From an uncultured Dialister sp. (GTDB taxonomy: Bacteria; Bacillota; Negativicutes; Veillonellales; Dialisteraceae), in the NCBI GenBank assembly GCA_900314595.1, contig OMVW01000048.1, positions 1 to 10,203 on the forward strand: a stretch of 10,203 nucleotides of DNA, written 5' to 3'. Under the pieces are notes generated by a model. The model did no database searches, had not been told where the DNA came from, and saw only the letters and a program-made list of their open reading frames with translations. Every line of letters begins with the position of its first letter. Position 1 is the first letter of the stretch. Below are positions 6,197-10,203 of the stretch, piece by piece. A program made the position numbers and the translations under genes.

Positions 6197-6470
6197 GGGA
6201 CCAAAAGACAGATTCTGTCCTTGAATCTGATTTTCATTGGCCAATCGTTTTCGTCCTTCCTTAAACATGAAACGGATTTCTATGGGAATTGGTCCTGAGG
6301 CAGGAAATAGATGATTTCGTGAAGAAATCAGACGCAGCCATTTAAAAGCTGCATGTACTCCATTGACGAAGAACGAACAACGAATCACGAAGAACGATTG
6401 AGATAGAAGTCAAACACAGCCGGTTTTTGCGAATTCTTATTTTCCCTTAATCAATGAATCTCCTCCCCAC
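6197..6470. other. Intergenic region with several inverted repeats between clpX and lon
   Basis: No supported gene. Beyond the clpX terminator there are dyads: CAGATTC with GAATCTG (6209-6229), a 10-base palindrome at 6236-6245, a long-range pair GGACCAA with TTGGTCC (6198-6204 and 6289-6295), TGATTTC with GAAATCA (6312-6330) and GCAGC with GCTGC (6334-6352). A heptamer array follows at 6365-6399, then AT-rich DNA up to the lon promoter. It may be a decayed intergenic repeat element or a structured RNA. A 70-codon open frame on the minus strand (6176-6388) lacks any recognised motif. Confidence 0.45.
6365..6399. repeat. Heptanucleotide tandem repeat array, 5 units
   Basis: Five consecutive 7-base units follow NACGAAN, for example GACGAAG and AACGAAC, with the last diverged to AACGATT. 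It lies upstream of the lon promoter and has the same period as, but a different unit from, the arrays at 188 and 8845. Confidence 0.75.
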
Positions 6471-6473
6471 CTG

Positions 6474-6482
6474 TGTTACAAT
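6474..6482 (+). promoter_or_regulatory. Predicted lon promoter, extended -10
   Basis: TGTTACAAT combines a TG extension with a TACAAT -10 box. No good -35 is seen at 16-18 bases (TGAATC at 6455-6460 is weak). Transcription would start near 6489, only about 15 bases before the lon ATG, giving a very short leader holding just the ribosome binding site. Confidence 0.5.
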
Positions 6483-6503
6483 AATGATTATGGAGGAATG
6501 TAT

Positions 6504-8840
6504 ATGGAAGAAATTACTACTGAAAATAAACCAGCGCTGAACCTCCCTCTGGTAGCGCTGAAAGATATCGTCATTTATCCCCGTATGACCGTGAATCTGG
6601 ATATCGGCCGCAAGGAATCCGCCAATGCCGTGAGGAAGGCAGGCCGAGGCGACCGTTACCTGGTGACTGCCATGCAGAAAGACCCGTCACAGGAATTACC
6701 GGGCACCGATGACCTTTATACCGTGGGCACGGTTATTAAAATCAGCCAGATGCTCCAGCTGCCGGGCGGACTCATCCGCATCCTGGCAGAAGGGGTTTCC
6801 CGCGTCCGCATCCTGAAAATCATGAAAGAGGAGGAATACCTCTCTGCCGATGTGGATGACCTGGAAGAAAAAAAGCCCGAAGATGAACTGAAGGCAGAGG
6901 CCTACCGGAGGACCATCCTGAAGGCTTTCTTCGAATGGCTTCACAATACGAAGCAGGGCCTTCCCGATGACCAGATGGAACAGCTGAAGAGGATCACCGA
7001 TCCCGGCGAAACGGCGGATTTTATTTCCGCCCAGCTCATCCTGACCCCGCAGAGGAGAGAGGCAATCCTTGAAGAAACGGATGTCATGACCCGTCTCCAG
7101 ATGGTGCGCCGCCTTCTTGATGAAGAAATACAGATCGGAAAACTGGAAGCGGAAATCAACAGCGATGTCCGCAGCAAAATGGAGAAGGAACAGCAGGATT
7201 ATTTCCTTCGCCAGAAAATCAAATCCATCCACGACCGTCTGGGTGATACGGTGAGCCAGGAGCAGGAAGCCGATGATTACAGGGAAAAACTGAAAAATTC
7301 CGGCATTCCGGAAGAATATAAGGAAAAGCTCTCCAAAGAAATCGACCATCTGGCAGCCATGCCGCCTATGATGGCAGAAACCGCCGTAGCCAGAAACTAC
7401 CTGGACTGGGTATTCGGCCTGCCCTGGACGAAGGAAAGCGAAGACAAGCTGGATCTCAAACAGGCGAAGATCATCCTTGACCATGATCATTACGGACTGG
7501 AAAAAGTGAAGGAAAGAATCCTGGAGTACCTGGCTGTCCGCGTGCTGGCGCCCGATGCCAAAGCGCCCATCATCTGTTTCGTAGGTCCTCCCGGCGTGGG
7601 CAAGACGTCGCTCGCCCAGTCCATTGCCAATTCCATGGGAAGAAAATTCGTCCGCATTTCCCTGGGCGGCATTCATGATGAAGCGGAAATCCGCGGCCAC
7701 CGCCGCACCTATATCGGTGCCATGCCGGGCCGTTTCATTGAAGCCATTAACCAGGCGAAGACGAAGAATCCGCTGCTCCTTCTCGATGAAATCGATAAAG
7801 TGGGCGCCGATTACAGGGGAGACCCGGCATCCGCCCTTCTCGAAGCGCTGGATCCGGAACAGAACAAGGCTTTTCATGATAACTATATCGATATTCCTTT
7901 CGACTTCTCCAGAGTCTTTTTCCTGGCCACCGCCAATACCATTTCCACCATTCCGCCGGCCCTTCTGGACCGTATGGAACTCATCGAACTTTCCGGCTAC
8001 ACGGAAGATGAAAAGGTGAAAATCGCAAAGCAGTACCTCATTCCACGCCAGATGGAAAGAAACGGCATCAAAGAGAAGGATATCAGCTTCACGGACCTTC
8101 TCATCCGCCGGATCATCCGCGGCTATACGAGGGAAGCGGGCGTCCGCGAACTGGAACGTACCATCGGTTCCCTCTGCCGGAAGGTGGGCAAGAAGATCGT
8201 CCTGGAAGATGACAGACTTCCCGCTCTTAACGCAAAGACCCTGGAAAAATATCTGGGCCCTGTGAAATTCATGCCCATGACCGACAATCATCCCGATGCC
8301 GTGGGCCGGGTGAACGGCCTTGCCTGGACCGTGGCAGGCGGCGAAGTGCTCGATACCGAAGCAGTCACCATCAAAGGAAAGGGAAACCTCATCCTCACCG
8401 GCCAGCTGGGAGACGTGATGAAGGAATCGGCGGAGACCGCCTATACCTACATCCGGAGCCGTGCGAAAGAACTGGGTCTCTCCGATGATTTCTATGAAAA
8501 ACTGGATACCCATATCCATCTGCCCGAAGGGGCCGTGCCCAAGGACGGACCTTCTGCGGGGGTCACTATGGCGACTGCCATGGCTTCTGCCTATACCGGC
8601 AGAAAAGTAAGAGGCGATACGGCCATGACCGGCGAAATCACCCTCACCGGGGAAGTCCTCCCCATCGGCGGGGTGAAGGAAAAAGTCCTGGCTGCCAGCC
8701 AGCTCGGCATCACACAGATCCTTCTCCCTGAAAAAAATAAACGGGACCTGGATGAAATTCCTGCATCTGTCCGCGACAAGCTTCACTTCGTCTACGTAAA
8801 GAACGTGACCGACGTGCTGGAACATGCGCTGGTGAAGTGA
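6504..8840 (+). CDS. lon: ATP-dependent protease Lon
   Basis: A 778-residue LonA-type cytoplasmic protease that degrades misfolded and short-lived regulatory proteins. The N-terminal substrate-binding domain starts at LPLVALKDIVIYP and runs to about residue 200. A helical segment with QQDYFLRQKIKSIHDRLG follows. The AAA+ module has Walker A GPPGVGKT (361-368) and Walker B LLLLDEID (424-431; Asp428, Glu429). The protease domain has the Ser-Lys dyad Ser684 (in KDGPSAG) and Lys725 (in GGVKEK). Two in-frame ATGs lie close together. I chose 6504, which has GGAGG seven bases upstream, over 6498, which would leave one base. It appears to have its own promoter after the clpX terminator. No lonB-like paralogue is present between clpX and lon. 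Confidence 0.97.
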   Translation: MEEITTENKPALNLPLVALKDIVIYPRMTVNLDIGRKESANAVRKAGRGDRYLVTAMQKDPSQELPGTDDLYTVGTVIKISQMLQLPGGLIRILAEGVSRVRILKIMKEEEYLSADVDDLEEKKPEDELKAEAYRRTILKAFFEWLHNTKQGLPDDQMEQLKRITDPGETADFISAQLILTPQRREAILEETDVMTRLQMVRRLLDEEIQIGKLEAEINSDVRSKMEKEQQDYFLRQKIKSIHDRLGDTVSQEQEADDYREKLKNSGIPEEYKEKLSKEIDHLAAMPPMMAETAVARNYLDWVFGLPWTKESEDKLDLKQAKIILDHDHYGLEKVKERILEYLAVRVLAPDAKAPIICFVGPPGVGKTSLAQSIANSMGRKFVRISLGGIHDEAEIRGHRRTYIGAMPGRFIEAINQAKTKNPLLLLDEIDKVGADYRGDPASALLEALDPEQNKAFHDNYIDIPFDFSRVFFLATANTISTIPPALLDRMELIELSGYTEDEKVKIAKQYLIPRQMERNGIKEKDISFTDLLIRRIIRGYTREAGVRELERTIGSLCRKVGKKIVLEDDRLPALNAKTLEKYLGPVKFMPMTDNHPDAVGRVNGLAWTVAGGEVLDTEAVTIKGKGNLILTGQLGDVMKESAETAYTYIRSRAKELGLSDDFYEKLDTHIHLPEGAVPKDGPSAGVTMATAMASAYTGRKVRGDTAMTGEITLTGEVLPIGGVKEKVLAASQLGITQILLPEKNKRDLDEIPASVRDKLHFVYVKNVTDVLEHALVK

Positions 8841-8844
8841 GCAG

Positions 8845-8900
8845 TTAGTAATTAGTAATACGTAACAGCTGACAACTAACAACTAAAAACTAAAAACTAA
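8845..8900. repeat. Heptanucleotide tandem repeat array, 8 units
   Basis: Eight uninterrupted 7-base units start four bases after the lon stop. They grade from TTAGTAA (twice) through TACGTAA and CAGCTGA to CAACTAA (twice) and AAACTAA (twice). Nearly every unit ends in TAA, and adjacent copies are identical in three places, which suggests local duplication. The array fills most of the 95-base lon-ysxC spacer. No terminator was found in this spacer, so the repeat may be transcribed within a lon-ysxC mRNA. Confidence 0.85.
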
Positions 8901-8935
8901 TTTATACAGTCATATCCCCCCAAAGGAGGTGCATC

Positions 8936-9577
8936 TTGGCTGAAATCAAAGAAGTCAATAGTTTTCACATTTTTTCCTCTGCCTATGTATGCGCAGCGGT
9001 CAATTCTTCCCAGTACGTGAAGGATGAGAAGAAGGAAATCGCCTTCATCGGCCGCTCCAACGTGGGCAAGTCCTCCCTCATCAATTCCCTCTGCGGCCAG
9101 CGGAAGCTTGCCTATGTTTCCAGGGAACCGGGCAAGACGAGGACCATCAATTACTATGCCATCCAGTCCAGAAGGACCCTGGACGGGGAAGAACAGCGGC
9201 AGGACTGGTACCTGGTGGACCTGCCGGGTTACGGCTTTGCAAAGACCACCCAGCAGAACAGGGACAGCTGGTCCGGCTTTATCGCCCGTTACATGGAGCA
9301 GTCAAAGAACCTGGTCATGATCGGTCTCCTTATCGACCTGCGCCATCCGGGCCTTCCCATCGACATGAAAGCGTATGAATGGCTCCGCTCCATCGCGCCG
9401 GATCTCCAGATCATCGGCACGAAGGGGGACAAACTGAAGCGGAATGAACTGGCAAAGAATAAAAGGCTCCTGGATAAATATTTCCCCGGAGACGCACCGG
9501 CCATCGCCTATTCCTCTCTCACCGGTGAAGGAAAGGATGAACTCATGGCCAGGATTGAAGGAAAGATCTGTGACTGA
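8936..9577 (+). CDS. ysxC: Ribosome biogenesis GTP-binding protein YsxC/EngB
   Basis: A 213-residue TRAFAC-class GTPase needed for late assembly of the large ribosomal subunit. The G1 loop GRSNVGKS is at residues 39-46, the G2 region PGKTRT at 65-70, G3 DLPGYG at 95-100, G4 TKGD at 162-165 and G5 SSLTGEG at 193-199. DLRHPG (134-139) is a family hallmark. The start codon is TTG, fixed by AAAGGAGG six bases upstream and by the match of the N-terminus to homologues. A lon-ysxC neighbourhood is common in Firmicutes, which supports the call. An SLH-domain gene begins one base after its stop codon, so the two are probably coupled. Confidence 0.96.
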   Translation: MAEIKEVNSFHIFSSAYVCAAVNSSQYVKDEKKEIAFIGRSNVGKSSLINSLCGQRKLAYVSREPGKTRTINYYAIQSRRTLDGEEQRQDWYLVDLPGYGFAKTTQQNRDSWSGFIARYMEQSKNLVMIGLLIDLRHPGLPIDMKAYEWLRSIAPDLQIIGTKGDKLKRNELAKNKRLLDKYFPGDAPAIAYSSLTGEGKDELMARIEGKICD

Positions 9578-9578
9578 T

Positions 9579-10025
9579 ATGAAGAAGAAACTTTTTCTCA
9601 CCATGCTCCTTGCGGCGGCTTCCTTCACCGCCTTTGCCTATAATCCCTATGCGCCGAACTCCTTCGATTCGGTGAGCCCGAAATCCTGGGATTATCGGAC
9701 GGTAAGGACCCTGTGCAGCGAGGGAAAAGCGCCGGACTACGATGAAAAATTTTTCAACCGCGGTGAAATCACCCGCTATGAACTGGCCGGCATCATCAAG
9801 AACCTTCTGGAAAACAACAGCCAGAAAGGCGACGATGGAGAGACCCTCGTCAAACTGAAAAAAGAATACGCCCGGGAGCTGGAATCCCTGGGCTATAAAG
9901 AAGAGAAGAAGCGGCCTGAAGGGAAGCCGATTTTTGAAATATCCGGCGACGGCCGCATCCGTTACAACAATGACGGAAAAGCGGACGGAAGAGTCAGGGT
10001 AGGCGCCACGGCGAATATCGGATGA
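9579..10025 (+). CDS. Short exported SLH-domain protein, possibly a truncated OmpM-type outer-membrane protein
   Basis: A 148-residue protein with a clear signal peptide (residues 1-20, cleavage likely after AFA). One SLH domain follows at about 33-78 (SWDYRTVRTLCSEG, then FNRGEITRYELAGII), and then a charged, probably coiled-coil stretch (86-112). In Negativicutes this layout is the N-terminal half of OmpM-like porins, whose SLH domain binds polyamine-modified peptidoglycan and whose C-terminal beta-barrel sits in the outer membrane. Here the sequence reaches the first barrel-like strands (FEISGDGRIRYN, then GRVRVGATANIG) and stops, with a terminator 20 bases on. Full-length relatives are near 400 residues. 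It is either a degenerate copy or a genuine small periplasmic anchor. The ATG follows the ysxC stop by one base; the GAAGGAAAG upstream is rather far away. Confidence 0.72.
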   Translation: MKKKLFLTMLLAAASFTAFAYNPYAPNSFDSVSPKSWDYRTVRTLCSEGKAPDYDEKFFNRGEITRYELAGIIKNLLENNSQKGDDGETLVKLKKEYARELESLGYKEEKKRPEGKPIFEISGDGRIRYNNDGKADGRVRVGATANIG

Positions 10026-10045
10026 CCGGCCTCGAGCTGTAAATG

Positions 10046-10085
10046 AAAGAGCCATGAAAGTACATGTATTTTCACGGCTCTTTTT
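10046..10085 (+). terminator. Intrinsic terminator after the SLH gene
   Basis: AAAGAGCC (10046-10053) pairs with GGCTCTTT (10076-10083), with an inner TGAAA/TTTCA stem past a single mismatch, followed by the T run at 10081-10085. It ends the lon-ysxC-SLH unit. Confidence 0.88.
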
Positions 10086-10094
10086 GCGTGGAAA

Positions 10095-10122
10095 GGTAAT
10101 AGTTGATAGCTAATAGCAATGT
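10095..10122. repeat. Heptanucleotide repeat array, about 4 units
   Basis: Units GGTAATA, GTTGATA and GCTAATA run in direct succession, then a diverged fourth unit. The array sits ten bases after the terminator T run, the same kind of post-gene position as the arrays at 188 and 8845. Confidence 0.6.
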
Positions 10123-10147
10123 CATTAACTTAAGAAATTCATAAAAT
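10119..10147 (+). promoter_or_regulatory. Possible promoter near the right edge
   Basis: ATGTCA (10119-10124, four of six matches to the -35 consensus) and TAAAAT (10142-10147) are 17 bases apart. The predicted start would fall at the foot of the hairpin at 10153. Without the downstream sequence its target cannot be judged. Confidence 0.3.
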
Positions 10148-10152
10148 AGTTC

Positions 10153-10182
10153 AAGTACGCATCGAAAGGTGCGTGCTTTTTT
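10153..10182 (+). terminator. Strong hairpin terminator with GAAA tetraloop
   Basis: An 11-bp stem including two G-U pairs (10153-10163 with 10168-10178) is capped by GAAA and followed by the T run 10177-10182. An A run at 10187-10192 can pair with those T's, forming a competing TTTTTT/AAAAAA hairpin. No gene is seen between it and the terminator at 10046-10085, so it could be a backup terminator or a leader attenuator of a gene to the right. Confidence 0.65.
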
Positions 10183-10203
10183 GTGCAAAAAAGTCGAAAA
10201 AAA

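Noticed and set aside
6696..8882. 728-codon minus-strand open frame opposite lon
   Set aside because: A long shadow of the biased codon use in lon; no domain recognised, and lon has complete catalytic residues in frame.

Overview
The window looks like chromosomal DNA of a diderm Firmicute, most likely a member of the Negativicutes (Veillonellaceae or Dialister-like). The housekeeping proteins are of Firmicutes type with strong GGAGG ribosome binding sites. The last gene encodes a signal-peptide plus S-layer-homology (SLH) protein of the kind that tethers the outer membrane to peptidoglycan in Negativicutes. The genus is inferred from style, not from a database search.

Left part (1-2343): bases about 37-95 fold as domains V and VI of a group II intron, so the window opens on the 3' end of an intron whose body lies to the left. 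Next come two overlapping genes on the minus strand for a split chromate-type (CHR family) transporter. They end at a clear intrinsic terminator. A divergent LysR-type regulator gene follows, and the shared intergenic region holds a 7-4-7 inverted repeat over the regulator's predicted -35 box.

Centre and right (2693-9577): a protein quality-control cluster reads tig, clpP, clpX, lon, ysxC on the plus strand. Trigger factor folds nascent chains, ClpXP and Lon degrade damaged or regulatory proteins, and YsxC is a GTPase for assembly of the large ribosomal subunit. A strong terminator after clpX and a separate promoter before lon suggest at least two transcription units. clpX and ysxC both start with TTG behind strong ribosome binding sites.

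Right end (9579-10203): a short SLH-domain exported protein of 148 residues stops where the family's beta-barrel would begin, and is followed at once by a terminator. The last 100 bases hold a possible promoter and a second strong hairpin terminator.

The genes are mostly ordinary. The most unusual signal is non-coding: at least six intergenic stretches carry imperfect tandem repeats with a 7-base period, each with its own unit sequence, resembling the heptanucleotide STRR repeats described in cyanobacteria. I see no convincing new multi-gene system here.
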